A DNA stretch of 64,000 nucleotides from JANXSS01 sp040385645 (GCA_040385645.1 JAZKGZ010000011.1:1-64000); one strand, 5' to 3'. Positions 8,983-18,379 are shown, counted from the first letter of the stretch. A program made the numbers and translations. Notes: generated from the letters alone by a model not told the origin.

Positions 8983-9750
8983 ATGACTTCAGGCCAGCAA
9001 AAAGTTGCATTGGTTACCGGCGGTGCGCGTCGCATCGGCCGCGCGATCGCGCTCGGGCTGGCACAGTCGGGATGGGATATTGCCGTGCATTATGGCAATT
9101 CTTGGCAAGAAGCCGAGGCGACGGTCGCTGCGATTCAAGCGCTCGGCCGGCAAGCGGTAGCCGTGCAATGCGATCTGGCAGATGCGGGGGCGACGTCATT
9201 ATTACTGGAACGTGCTCAGACCATGCTGGGAGCAATATCCTGCTTGGTGAATAATGCTTCAATTTTTGAGTTCGACGATGCCGCCAGCTTTTCTCCAACG
9301 CTGCTGGAACGCCATATGCGCATCAACCTCAGTGCGCCGATCGTACTGGCGCGTGCGCTACATGCGAGCGTGCCTGCAGGCAGCGATGCCGTCGTGATTA
9401 ATCTGCTGGATCAAAAGCTGCACAACCTGAATCCGGATTTCATGTCTTACACGCTCTCCAAAGCCGCCTTGCAATGCGCCACGACGATGCTCGCGCAGGC
9501 GCTGGCACCAACAGTGCGTGTGGTCGGCATTGCGCCCGGCATAACTCTAGTTTCCGGTGATCAAAGCGATGAAGGATTCGCTCGGGCGCATGCACGCACG
9601 CCGCTGGGGCGCTCCAGCACTGCGGAAGATATCGCATCGGCAGTATGTTTTGTGGCGGCATCAAAATCGATTACCGGTACCACGTTGATGGTCGACGGCG
9701 GGCAGCATCTACTGCCGTTATCGAGAGATGTAATGTTTCTCACTACTTGA
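8983..9750 (+). CDS. folM: Short-chain dehydrogenase, pteridine reductase/FolM-like
   Basis: A 255-residue SDR with the cofactor motif VTGGARRIGRAIA (the TGGxRRIG form favoured by FolM and pteridine reductases and by NADPH use), NNAS, and the catalytic pair in SYTLSKAAL (YxxxK). The end MVDGGQHL is typical of classical SDRs. FolM reduces dihydromonapterin or dihydrofolate. The next gene is folB, which supports a pterin role. The ATG at 8983 directly precedes the Rossmann strand. Confidence 0.8.
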   Translation: MTSGQQKVALVTGGARRIGRAIALGLAQSGWDIAVHYGNSWQEAEATVAAIQALGRQAVAVQCDLADAGATSLLLERAQTMLGAISCLVNNASIFEFDDAASFSPTLLERHMRINLSAPIVLARALHASVPAGSDAVVINLLDQKLHNLNPDFMSYTLSKAALQCATTMLAQALAPTVRVVGIAPGITLVSGDQSDEGFARAHARTPLGRSSTAEDIASAVCFVAASKSITGTTLMVDGGQHLLPLSRDVMFLTT

Positions 9751-9781
9751 AAAATAATTGTTTTTTTACCTAAAGCCATCC

Positions 9782-10177
9782 ATGTCATCGCTCCTGCTCC
9801 ACCCTGCGTTATCCGACTGTCGTCGTCTGTTTCTGCACAACTACGAGGTGCTGATCAATATTGGCGTCCATGAATTCGAAAAAAAAGGCGAACAGCGTAT
9901 CTTGATCAACGTCGATCTGTTCATTCCTCTGGCCGTTTCCACGCCTACCGACGATGCGTTGGAAGAGGTGGTGGATTACGACTTTATCCGTACCTCGATT
10001 GCCAACCGCATGGCTAGGGGGCATATTCATTTGCAGGAAACCTTGTGTGACGATATCGTCGTCGCTATGCTTGCCCACCCGAAAGTGCGGGCTGTACGCG
10101 CGTCGACTGAAAAGCCGGACGTGTATCCCGATTGCGAAGCGGTTGGCGTGGAAGTATTTCGGATCAAGGGGATTTAA
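9782..10177 (+). CDS. folB: Dihydroneopterin aldolase
   Basis: A 131-residue FolB-family protein. It shows the active-site segment IGVHEFEKKGEQRILINVDLF, the conserved VVDYDFI, and the lysine-containing STEKPDVYPDCEAVGVEV at the C-terminus. The enzyme converts 7,8-dihydroneopterin to 6-hydroxymethyl-dihydropterin and glycolaldehyde in folate synthesis. The ATG at 9782 is used. The stop codon abuts the ttcA start with no spacer, so folM-like, folB and ttcA are probably co-transcribed. Confidence 0.93.
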   Translation: MSSLLLHPALSDCRRLFLHNYEVLINIGVHEFEKKGEQRILINVDLFIPLAVSTPTDDALEEVVDYDFIRTSIANRMARGHIHLQETLCDDIVVAMLAHPKVRAVRASTEKPDVYPDCEAVGVEVFRIKGI

Positions 10178-11125
10178 ATGAACGGCACGACCTCGCGCCA
10201 GGCGGATAAAACAGCGTTCGAAGACAACAAGCTGCACAAGCGGTTGTGCCGCCAGGTCGGGCAGGCGATCGGCGACTTCAACATGATCGAAGCAGGCGAC
10301 CGGGTGATGGTGTGCGTATCGGGCGGCAAGGACAGCTACGCCCTGCTCGATATCTTGATGACGTTAAAGCAGCGCGCACCGATCGATTTTGAAATCGTCG
10401 CCGTTAATCTCGATCAGAAGCAACCGAATTTTCCAGAGCATGTGTTACCCGAATATCTCCACGCGCTTGGTGTACCGTTTCATATCGAAAACCAGGATAC
10501 ATACAGTATTGTCAAGCGTGTGGTTGAGGAAGGAAAAACGACCTGCGCGCTATGCTCCCGACTGCGGCGCGGCATCCTGTACCGCGTCGCCGACGAATTG
10601 GGCGCGACCAAGATTGCACTCGGCCATCATCGCGACGATATCCTCGAAACTTTTTTTCTGAATATGTTTTTTGGTGGCAAGCTTAAAAGCATGCCGCCGA
10701 AGCTGCAGTCGGACGACGGCCGCCACATCGTCATTCGCCCTCTGGCCTACGTCAAGGAAGCCGATACCAGCCGCTACGCCGACATCAAACAATTTCCCAT
10801 CATTCCATGCGACCTGTGCGGCAGCCAGGAAAACCTGCAGCGCAAACAGACCAAGGCGATGCTGCGCGATTGGGACAAAAAATTTCCGGGCCGCGTCGAC
10901 AGCATCTTTTCGGCATTATCGACCGTTGTGCCTTCCCACCTGATGGACCGAGATCTGTTTGGCTTTCGACAACTGGCCACTACAGGCAGAGCGGTTGCCG
11001 GCGGCGACATCGCCTTCGACGACGAGCCTTGCGCAACATTACCTGGCACCGGCACCGTCGGCGTCATTGCCTTGCATCCTATGAATCTTTCAAATTCCGT
11101 GAGTTCGGCTAACGCAGATACGTAG
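10178..11125 (+). CDS. ttcA: tRNA 2-thiocytidine(32) synthetase
   Basis: A 315-residue PP-loop ATPase with the pyrophosphate loop SGGKDSY near residue 50, followed by the CxxC pair in TTCALCSRLRRG and the C-terminal cysteines in IIPCDLCGSQENLQR that hold the iron-sulfur cluster. TtcA thiolates cytidine 32 of certain tRNAs. Length and motif order match the family. It starts on the base after the folB stop. Confidence 0.96.
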   Translation: MNGTTSRQADKTAFEDNKLHKRLCRQVGQAIGDFNMIEAGDRVMVCVSGGKDSYALLDILMTLKQRAPIDFEIVAVNLDQKQPNFPEHVLPEYLHALGVPFHIENQDTYSIVKRVVEEGKTTCALCSRLRRGILYRVADELGATKIALGHHRDDILETFFLNMFFGGKLKSMPPKLQSDDGRHIVIRPLAYVKEADTSRYADIKQFPIIPCDLCGSQENLQRKQTKAMLRDWDKKFPGRVDSIFSALSTVVPSHLMDRDLFGFRQLATTGRAVAGGDIAFDDEPCATLPGTGTVGVIALHPMNLSNSVSSANADT

Positions 11126-11153
11126 CAGCACACGCTCGATCAGGCCTGGCCGC

Positions 11154-12044
11154 TCATTTTCTAGCGAGCTTATCGAGATCGGCGATCCACCGCCGCAGCC
11201 GCTCGATGGCTTTGTCGCGCTGCATTGGTGTAGCAATATTAATGATCGTCGTGACCAGTCGTGCATTGGCGTCGCTCGCCGCATCGAAATACGCTTTTTT
11301 CTCTGGCACGGCTTGACGGTGACGCTCTGTATCTAAAAACGCCGTGATCAGCTTTGAAGCCGGCTCGGTCTCCAGACGCTCCTCTTTGATTTTTTGTATC
11401 AAGCTTAACAGCGCAGCCTGCCGCTCCAGACGGTCTGCATAGACGAATTCGGGATCGAGCGGACGCGCATCGGAAGCCATGCGAATTTGCGCTTCTTGCT
11501 GGCTGGTGAAACCACCGAACCAATACTCGGCTTGCTGCAACACTTTTTTAGACCGGCGACGCTGACGGTCTTCGGCGCTGCCCCGCAAAAACTCTTTACG
11601 GTAATCGGCATTTTTCGATGCCAGTTTTTGCTTCAGAAAATCCAGCTGATCCGGCGTTAACGATCGCGCTAAGCGCGCCAGCGCGGGCGCAGCGCGCTCG
11701 GTCATCGGCGGCACGAATTTTTTGATCGTGGCGATTTCGCTGCGGACATCGGCAAGCGTCACATCCTGACGAAGTCGGTTTTCCGCGGCAGTCAACAGCA
11801 ATGCATACTCCGGTAGCTGGGTTTGCCGGTGCCATGCAAAAAGCTCGGCGATATCGGCTTTTACCGGATTAATCTGCGCTGGTTCGAAATCCAGGTAACC
11901 ATTGAACCACCAGTAAGACAAACTCTCTCCTTTGGTGTAGATCAAACGGGCCGTCCCGCAGCCGCTCAACATGCTACACATGCCGATAAAAAGCAGAATG
12001 CCAGCGAATTGTCGGAGCATGCCCATGCTAAACTTTTGTCTCAT
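11154..12044 (-). CDS. DUF6279 lipoprotein
   Basis: A 296-residue predicted lipoprotein with signal sequence and lipobox LSGC at about residue 29. The mature start TARLIYTKGESLSYWWFNGYLDFEP is the DUF6279 hallmark. The rest is helical and charged. The function is not known. The gene is divergent from glmU with only 15 bases between the start codons, so the two promoters must overlap each other's 5' regions. Confidence 0.88.
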   Translation of the reverse strand: MRQKFSMGMLRQFAGILLFIGMCSMLSGCGTARLIYTKGESLSYWWFNGYLDFEPAQINPVKADIAELFAWHRQTQLPEYALLLTAAENRLRQDVTLADVRSEIATIKKFVPPMTERAAPALARLARSLTPDQLDFLKQKLASKNADYRKEFLRGSAEDRQRRRSKKVLQQAEYWFGGFTSQQEAQIRMASDARPLDPEFVYADRLERQAALLSLIQKIKEERLETEPASKLITAFLDTERHRQAVPEKKAYFDAASDANARLVTTIINIATPMQRDKAIERLRRWIADLDKLARK

Positions 12045-12059
12045 TTCAGATCACCACTC

Positions 12060-13418
12060 ATGAATATAGTCATTCTCGCAGCCGGCATGGGCAAGCGCAT
12101 GCAATCGGCGCTGCCGAAGGTGCTGCACCCCCTGGCTGGCAAGCCACTTCTGTGTCACGTGATCGATACTGCCCGGTCGTTATCGCCGACCAGCCTTTGC
12201 ATCGTATATGGTCATGGCGGAGATGCCGTGCCGGACCGGCTGCAATCACCTGACCTCCGTTTCGCCCGCCAGGAGCCGCAACTGGGCACTGGCCATGCAG
12301 TCATGCAGGCGAATGCTCACCTGCATGATGACATGCCGACACTGGTTTTGTATGGCGATGTGCCGCTTACCCTTGCCGGCTCGCTTCAACGCCTGATTGC
12401 CAGCGCCGGCGCAGATCGCCTGTCGATTCTGACGGTGAATATGCCCGACCCTACTGGTTACGGGCGCATCGTACGCGAGCAGGGCAGGATCGTGCGCATC
12501 GTCGAACAAAAAGACGCCACTACCGCCGAGCTTGCCATCACCGAGGTTAATACCGGCATCCTGGTGGCACCCACTGCCAAACTGAAAAAATGGCTGGCGA
12601 CCCTGTCGAACGACAATGCCCAGGGCGAATACTATCTGACCGATATCGTGGCACGCGCGGTGGCGGATGGCGTGGAAGTTGTAGCGGTACATCCCGAAGC
12701 GACGTGGGAAACATTGGGTGTCAACAGCAAGGTGCAACTGGCCGAGCTGGAACGGATTTATCAGCGCAATCTGGCGAATCGATTACTGGAGCAAGGCGTA
12801 ACGCTGGCCGATCCGGCCCGCATCGACATACGCGGTACGCTACTCTGCGGACGCGATGTCAGCATCGACGTCGGCTGTGTATTCGAGGGCGATGTGACGC
12901 TGGCTGATGGCGTTAATGTCGGTGCGCATTGTGTAATCAGTAATGCCACTATCGCTGAGCATGTTGCAATCAAACCTTTTTGCCACATCGACGGTGCGAT
13001 AGTAGGCACTCACACACACATTGGACCCTATGCCAGGTTGCGACCCGGCACCGAGCTTGCCGATCACGTACACATCGGTAATTTCGTCGAAATCAAGAAC
13101 AGCAGTCTCGGTAGCGGCAGCAAGACCAATCATCTCGCCTACGTGGGCGACACGACAATGGGCGCGCGCGTCAATATCGGTGCCGGCACCATCACCTGCA
13201 ATTACGACGGCAGCAATAAATTTCGTACCGTCATCGAAGACGACGTCTTTATCGGCAGCGATACGCAACTGGTCGCACCCGTAACAATCGGCGCAGGTGC
13301 CACGCTGGGCGCCGGCACCACCCTCACAAAAGATGCACCGGCCGGCAAGCTCACCGTTTCGCGCAGCCGGCAGGTCACGCTCGACAACTGGCAACGGCCG
13401 GTCAAAAAGCCGAAGTAA
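12060..13418 (+). CDS. glmU: Bifunctional GlcN-1-P acetyltransferase / UDP-GlcNAc pyrophosphorylase
   Basis: A 452-residue GlmU. The N-terminal uridyltransferase shows LAAGMGKRMQSALPKVLHPLAGKPLL and GTGHAV. The C-terminal left-handed beta-helix of hexapeptide repeats includes the acetyltransferase site RPGTELADHVHIGNFVEIKN, YVGDTTMG and NIGAGTITCNYDG. It makes UDP-GlcNAc for peptidoglycan and LPS. The ATG at 12060 is the family start; the open frame upstream belongs to the opposite strand gene. glmS follows 61 bases later, so two successive amino-sugar pathway genes sit together. Confidence 0.97.
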   Translation: MNIVILAAGMGKRMQSALPKVLHPLAGKPLLCHVIDTARSLSPTSLCIVYGHGGDAVPDRLQSPDLRFARQEPQLGTGHAVMQANAHLHDDMPTLVLYGDVPLTLAGSLQRLIASAGADRLSILTVNMPDPTGYGRIVREQGRIVRIVEQKDATTAELAITEVNTGILVAPTAKLKKWLATLSNDNAQGEYYLTDIVARAVADGVEVVAVHPEATWETLGVNSKVQLAELERIYQRNLANRLLEQGVTLADPARIDIRGTLLCGRDVSIDVGCVFEGDVTLADGVNVGAHCVISNATIAEHVAIKPFCHIDGAIVGTHTHIGPYARLRPGTELADHVHIGNFVEIKNSSLGSGSKTNHLAYVGDTTMGARVNIGAGTITCNYDGSNKFRTVIEDDVFIGSDTQLVAPVTIGAGATLGAGTTLTKDAPAGKLTVSRSRQVTLDNWQRPVKKPK

Positions 13419-13421
13419 GTC

Positions 13422-13466
13422 GCCCCGAAGTCACCCCGAAATTATCCTGAAATTCACCCCGAAACA
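13422..13466 (+). repeat. Four imperfect 11-12 base direct repeats in the glmU-glmS spacer
   Basis: The 61-base spacer is built from tandem units close to CACCCCGAAATT: CGCCCCGAAGT, CACCCCGAAATT, ATCCTGAAATT and CACCCCGAAACA. They end just before the glmS ribosome binding site TAAGGA. The purpose is unknown. Confidence 0.6.
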
Positions 13467-13479
13467 TTAAGGAATTCTT

Positions 13480-15312
13480 ATGTGCGGTATCGTCGGAGCA
13501 GTTGCGCAGCGCAATATCATTCCCGTTCTGCTGGAAGGGTTGAAACGCCTTGAATATCGGGGCTACGATTCCTGCGGTGTGGCTGTGGTGCGCGACGAAG
13601 GCTTGCAGCGCGCCAGAAGCGTCGCCCGCGTAGCGGAACTGGAAGCACAGATTGCGCAATCCGGCTTATCGGGTGGCACCGGCATTTCCCACACGCGCTG
13701 GGCGACCCACGGCGCACCGGTGACCGACAACGCGCATCCGCATTTTTCGCCCGATAAAAACGGCACCGACCGCATCGCCCTGGTACATAACGGCATCATC
13801 GAGAATTACGAAGAAATCCGCTCCGAGCTCAAGGCGCTGGGGTATGTCTTTCATTCCCAGACCGATACTGAAGCGGTTGCCCATCTCGTCAATCACCTGT
13901 ACGACGGCGATTTGCTGGAAACCGTGCAAAAGGCTGTCAAACGCCTGACCGGCGCTTTCGCCATCGCCGTGTTTTGCAAGGATGAACCGCATCGGGTAGT
14001 CGGTGCTCGCCTGGGGTGCCCGCTGATCGTCGGCATCGGCAAAGGCGAAAATTTTCTGGCATCCGACGCGATGGCGCTGGCCGGGACTACCGACCAGATC
14101 ATGTACCTGGAAGAAGGCGACGTGGTCGATGTGCAATGCGGTTTCGTATCGATCACTGACCGCAACGATGTAATAGTCGAGCGCAAGATGCTGACCGTGA
14201 ATGCCTACTCCGGCGCGATCGAACTCGGGCCTTATCGGCATTACATGCAAAAGGAAATTTTCGAGCAGCCGCGCGCCATCACGGATACGCTCGAAGGCGT
14301 AGTCGGGTTCGATGCCGATTTGTTCGGCGCTGATGCGCATGCCGTATTCAGCCAGATCGATGCGATCCAGATTTTGGCATGCGGCACCAGCTACTACTCG
14401 GGCATGACGGCGAAATACTGGCTCGAAGCCGTTGCCGGCATCCCGACGAATGTGGAAATCGCCAGCGAATTCCGCTATCGCACACCTGCCGTGAATCCGA
14501 ATGCGCTGGTGGTGGTGATCTCCCAGTCAGGCGAGACCGCCGATACGTTGGCGGCGCTGAAGTACGCAAAGGAACTGGGCCACAAGCATTCGCTGGCGAT
14601 CTGCAACGTCGGCACCTCGGCCATGGTGCGCGAAACGTCCCTGTCGTACCTGACGCGCGCCGGTGTGGAAATTGGCGTGGCCTCGACTAAAGCCTTCAGC
14701 ACGCAACTCACCGCCCTGTTCCTGCTGACGCTGACCCTGGCGAAACTGCGCGGCAAGCTCTCGGCAGACGACGAAAAGCAGCACCTGAAAAACCTGCGCC
14801 ACCTCCCCACCGCACTGCAAAGCGTGCTAGCCCTGGAGCCGCATATCATGGCCTGGGCCGATGCTTTCGCGCAAACGGAAAACGCCCTGTTTCTCGGTCG
14901 TGGCCTGCACTACCCGATCGCTCTCGAAGGCGCGTTGAAACTGAAAGAAATTTCATACATCCATGCCGAAGCTTACCCAGCCGGCGAACTCAAGCATGGG
15001 CCCCTGGCGCTGGTGACAAAGGAAATGCCGGTCGTGACCATTGCACCCAACGATACGCTGATCGAAAAGCTTAAATCGAACATGCAGGAAGTGCGTGCGC
15101 GTGGTGGGCAGCTGTATGTATTTGCGGATGCGGATTCGCACATCACGTCGGGCGATGGCCTGCATGTGATTAGGCTGCCGGAGCACTATGGTTTGCTGTC
15201 GCCGATCTTGCATGTGGTGCCGCTGCAGTTGCTGGCGTATCACACGGCGCTGGCGCGGGGGACGGATGTGGATAAGCCGCGGAATTTGGCGAAGTCGGTG
15301 ACGGTGGAGTGA
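13480..15312 (+). CDS. glmS: Glutamine--fructose-6-phosphate aminotransferase (isomerizing)
   Basis: A 610-residue GlmS with the N-terminal nucleophile cysteine in MCGIVGAV, a class II glutamine amidotransferase domain, and two SIS domains (ILACGTSYYSGM, SQSGETADTLAALK) ending with the conserved LAKSVTVE. It makes glucosamine-6-P from fructose-6-P and glutamine. The length equals the E. coli enzyme. No glmS ribozyme-like core is obvious in the 61-base leader, which instead carries short direct repeats. Confidence 0.97.
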   Translation: MCGIVGAVAQRNIIPVLLEGLKRLEYRGYDSCGVAVVRDEGLQRARSVARVAELEAQIAQSGLSGGTGISHTRWATHGAPVTDNAHPHFSPDKNGTDRIALVHNGIIENYEEIRSELKALGYVFHSQTDTEAVAHLVNHLYDGDLLETVQKAVKRLTGAFAIAVFCKDEPHRVVGARLGCPLIVGIGKGENFLASDAMALAGTTDQIMYLEEGDVVDVQCGFVSITDRNDVIVERKMLTVNAYSGAIELGPYRHYMQKEIFEQPRAITDTLEGVVGFDADLFGADAHAVFSQIDAIQILACGTSYYSGMTAKYWLEAVAGIPTNVEIASEFRYRTPAVNPNALVVVISQSGETADTLAALKYAKELGHKHSLAICNVGTSAMVRETSLSYLTRAGVEIGVASTKAFSTQLTALFLLTLTLAKLRGKLSADDEKQHLKNLRHLPTALQSVLALEPHIMAWADAFAQTENALFLGRGLHYPIALEGALKLKEISYIHAEAYPAGELKHGPLALVTKEMPVVTIAPNDTLIEKLKSNMQEVRARGGQLYVFADADSHITSGDGLHVIRLPEHYGLLSPILHVVPLQLLAYHTALARGTDVDKPRNLAKSVTVE

Positions 15313-15386
15313 GAGTTTTAATATGTCTGCTCACTATCAATAGCTTTTGGTCATGCGGCAATGTGACGGCAGACCGGCAATACTGT

Positions 15387-16082
15387 TTAAACAGATTTCT
15401 CTGGCTCTTCTGCATCGTCAGGTAGTCCGGCGAATTCACCAAGGCGCCGCTCCGCTAGCCAAGCCAGCCTCTTGGCTTGTGTGAGCAAAGTTTTGCGCAA
15501 GCCTTTTTGAACTTGTCGCTCACTGATGACTTTCGCTAATAGGGAAAGCGTCTCGGCTCGTCGCGCGATTCTAGTGTCTGGGTGGCTGCGAAGCTCGAAC
15601 ACAGCTTGGCTAACGATAGTGCCTCTGATACCCATTGGACGGACGAAAGACTTGGCTGGGAATACGAACGGGTCTTTTTCATTGAGCACAGCGTTGAAAA
15701 GCGACCTAGTTAAAAAATGTTGGAAAATGTCATACTCGAGCCAATTAAGGTGGGCTCTTGCCTCACTGTCCTTTGTTGACCGAGTATCGTATTGAGCTAA
15801 GGGCCATACCTCTACCTCATAGACCTCGAAAGGGTCTAATACTTTCATGGCAACTGCGTCGGTTCGCTGATTAGTAAGATGCCGTCCAATACGTACCTTA
15901 ATGCCCTCTGCAGTTTGTCCTACGTAGATAGGCTCTTTGTCATAGTCGAAGAACGCATAAACACCAAACTTGTAAGAACCTAAGGCGCGCCGTTCACCGT
16001 TGGTGGGGTCTTCTATTTTCTGATTTAGGTATTCGAGAAGCTTGGCGCGGAGTTCACGGGTTTCGAAAGGCGGCTGTGTCAT
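15387..16082 (-). CDS. GIY-YIG family protein, probable type II restriction endonuclease (Eco29kI-like)
   Basis: A 231-residue protein with a GIY-YIG nuclease core: GVYAFFDYDKEPIYVGQTAEG, followed by a conserved arginine in KVRIGRHL. A glutamate in the downstream WLEYDIFQHFLTRSLFNAVLN region could be the metal ligand. It overlaps the cytosine methyltransferase gene by 4 bases. Eco29kI, NgoMIII and MraI are GIY-YIG restriction enzymes of similar size next to m5C methyltransferases, so this is probably a restriction enzyme of that group. The recognition site cannot be read from the sequence. Confidence 0.78.
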   Translation of the reverse strand: MTQPPFETRELRAKLLEYLNQKIEDPTNGERRALGSYKFGVYAFFDYDKEPIYVGQTAEGIKVRIGRHLTNQRTDAVAMKVLDPFEVYEVEVWPLAQYDTRSTKDSEARAHLNWLEYDIFQHFLTRSLFNAVLNEKDPFVFPAKSFVRPMGIRGTIVSQAVFELRSHPDTRIARRAETLSLLAKVISERQVQKGLRKTLLTQAKRLAWLAERRLGEFAGLPDDAEEPEKSV

Positions 16083-17221
16083 GCTGCCATCTTCATCGCG
16101 TGGCCCCCAACAAGCAATGGTTCCAGAATATTGGCAGCGATGTAACGTACGGCCGGGACCGCCAACCCGTCGCCAGCCAGATGGTAGGCGTCGTTGTAAT
16201 TTGTGGGAAGCCTATAGGTTTCAGGTAACCCCATTAGCCGTGCGGCTTCTCTCGGAGATAGCAAACGCGTGCGAATTTTGGAACCTTCAACCAGCATGAT
16301 GATTTGACGCGAAGAGCCACCTGATGGAGTGCGCAAGCAGCCAGCGACATTATCAAAGCGAATTTCGGCTCGGACGCCTTTGCCTCCCAGGCCGTTGGGT
16401 CGCGTTCGTCGATAAATAGCGCCAACCATGCGATGACCGGACTTCTTTGCCTTCTCCACTTTTTCGAGGTGCAAAGGTGACATTGCCGCAAGAAGCTTGC
16501 GTGTCTCATCTATCGTGTGCCACCGAACTCCGGTTGGATCCTCCTCGATCAAATCCGCAAACACCGAAATGCGAGGGGCTGGTGCCGGCATCTTCCACCA
16601 CAGCCATGCATCCTTGGAAGATTTAGGCAGCCGATTAAAAGCATCAATCAAGCTTGGCGTGTGCCACTGGCCCAGGGGGTTGTCGGACAAGAGCTCATGG
16701 GGAATCAGGACATCGGCGTGTACGCCGACGAAAAAAAGCCGAGGACGCGATTGAGGAACAAAGCTCACGGCGTCAACGACGACTGCACCTACACGGTAGC
16801 CTTCTCCAGCAAGCGCTTCAGCGATAGCCGAGAAATCCTTGCCTCCGTGCGAGGTCAATGCACCACATACGTTTTCCAGTAATATCAGTCGAGGGGCCCG
16901 CCCCTCTTTGCCGAGCTTTTTCACAAGCTCCCAAAACGGCCAGAAAGTACCTGAACGACTGCCTTTGAGCCCTGCACCCGCGCCAGCGAGTGACAAATCT
17001 TGGCAGGGAAAGGAGGCCCAGATTAAGTCAGCCTCTGCGGGTAGCATCGAGCTTTCAATTTGCGCTACGTCACCCACATGTAGATGATCCGCACCCCAGT
17101 TTTCGGCGTAGCTCATGCCTTTCTTGGCATCAAAATCATTGGCGAACAAACACTTCCAACCTTTGCCGAGGCCTGCGCGGGCCATGCCTCCACCTGCAAA
17201 AAATTCATAAAAACTGTGCAT
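16079..17221 (-). CDS. DNA (cytosine-5-)-methyltransferase, partner of the GIY-YIG nuclease
   Basis: A 380-residue m5C methyltransferase with motifs in standard order: I FAGGGMARAGL, IV ASFPCQDLSLAG with the catalytic cysteine, VI LLENV, VIII QSRPRLFFVGV, IX LSPREAARLMGLP and X GDGLAVPAV. It should protect host DNA from the endonuclease it precedes, and methyltransferase-first order fits safe establishment of the system. The ATG at 17221 is preferred because AAAGGA lies 6 bases upstream; another ATG lies two codons earlier. Confidence 0.93.
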   Translation of the reverse strand: MHSFYEFFAGGGMARAGLGKGWKCLFANDFDAKKGMSYAENWGADHLHVGDVAQIESSMLPAEADLIWASFPCQDLSLAGAGAGLKGSRSGTFWPFWELVKKLGKEGRAPRLILLENVCGALTSHGGKDFSAIAEALAGEGYRVGAVVVDAVSFVPQSRPRLFFVGVHADVLIPHELLSDNPLGQWHTPSLIDAFNRLPKSSKDAWLWWKMPAPAPRISVFADLIEEDPTGVRWHTIDETRKLLAAMSPLHLEKVEKAKKSGHRMVGAIYRRTRPNGLGGKGVRAEIRFDNVAGCLRTPSGGSSRQIIMLVEGSKIRTRLLSPREAARLMGLPETYRLPTNYNDAYHLAGDGLAVPAVRYIAANILEPLLVGGHAMKMAA

Positions 17222-17645
17222 CGTCATTCCTTTTGATGGCTGCCTATCAGCAGGCATATCGCCACTGCATAAATTCATTTGCTAATTGGACACATATTGT
17301 GCATTTAAATACCCTAGCATAACCAAAGGCACGGTACGCCGTGCCTGCAAAAGCTGTATATTAATACAGTACTTCAGCAATTTGTTTGTCTCCTCGCTTG
17401 GTATAAAAATTCTTCAGCTTTCTACGCGTTTTCGCCTTATTTGTAAGCTCGCATTCCTATAAAGTCAGAATCAACCAGCCAAAATATTTAAGACTGTAAA
17501 GTGCGGCTCTATCGCGATTTACGGTGCGGTCAAATTTACAAATCCAATGAAGGCTCTTCGGGAATATCCGCTTGATTGAGTCGGTAGCTAGGCATACCTA
17601 GCTTACGTCAAAGGCTCCACACAAAGAGGGAGGGCTTAGAATCTA
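17222..17645. other. AT-rich gene-free spacer with a perfect hairpin
   Basis: No coding region is supported here. A perfect inverted repeat occurs at 17327-17346 (stem AGGCACGG / CCGTGCCT, loop TACG), about 105 bases before the methyltransferase start. It could be a terminator for transcription entering from either side or a regulator-binding site for the restriction-modification genes. The base composition is noticeably lower in GC than the housekeeping genes. Confidence 0.5.
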
Positions 17646-18151
17646 CTACAGGCCTACCAACTTCTTGGCATCCGCCAAGCCGGAATGCTCGAACGCCAGT
17701 TTGAACTCATTCAGTTCGAGCGCCGTCATTCCGACATCAGCAGACTGACCCACCGCACGCCACTGCCCCACGGCTTCAACGACCTGATGCACGACGGCCA
17801 TTGACTGCTCAGCAGTCAATGCGAACTGTAAGGCTTGCCCCATCAATTGGGCCATGCTTGTTATAGGGCCGGTGTCTTCGCTTGACCATGTCTTGGATTC
17901 TCGGTCATTGTCCGGTATCGGATTGACGTCGAACGCTGGTGACAGCTGCCATTGGTTGCCGCCCATATAAAGGAATCCGATGTTTTGCAGGTGATCGTCG
18001 ACGTTCGTGATGAGATGGTGAAACACCAGACGGCGCCACAGCTCTCGAGCGTCGCCTACATAGTTCGCGCAGACCCCTTTCATCACAGCGAGTAATTCGG
18101 TGTAAGCGTGTTCAGCTTGTCGACTGCCCTGGAGCAGCGTAGCGCCTGACT
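17646..18151 (-). pseudogene. hipA: HipA-like kinase, C-terminal fragment
   Basis: The frame encodes only the C-terminal part of a HipA-family protein kinase: AYTELLAVMKGVCANYVGDARELWRRLVFHHLITNVDDHLQNIGFLY (in pieces) and then WQLSPAFDVNPIPD. These match the kinase catalytic NxDDHxxN region and the metal-binding D of the LSPAFD motif. Reading upstream, an in-frame TAG occurs at 18152-18154 and no N-terminal half or hipB partner is present. A short internal ATG at 18086 could give 146 residues, but without the ATP-binding lobe it would not be a kinase. It is probably a recombination remnant beside the restriction-modification genes. Confidence 0.75.
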
Positions 18152-18379
18152 GCTACAGGTCTTCTCGAGTTCCAGCAATCGCGGTGTCGTACGCCGGCCG
18201 GCAGGTAGGGACTCGAGGTAAGCGCCTCGTACTTAAATACATTTCGCAAGAATGCGTAATAATTGTATTTGCTAGTGAAAAACACGTGAATTCAACAACT
18301 TACAGCATTGGTTGAAACATATGGAAAATCGAAATGCTGTTTGTTTAGTCCGCTCAATTATTGAAAAGCAGAAACCCCA

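Noticed and set aside
13419..13479. glmS ribozyme in the leader
   Set aside because: The spacer is only 61 bases and consists of direct repeats; the ribozyme core is much longer and typical of Firmicutes.
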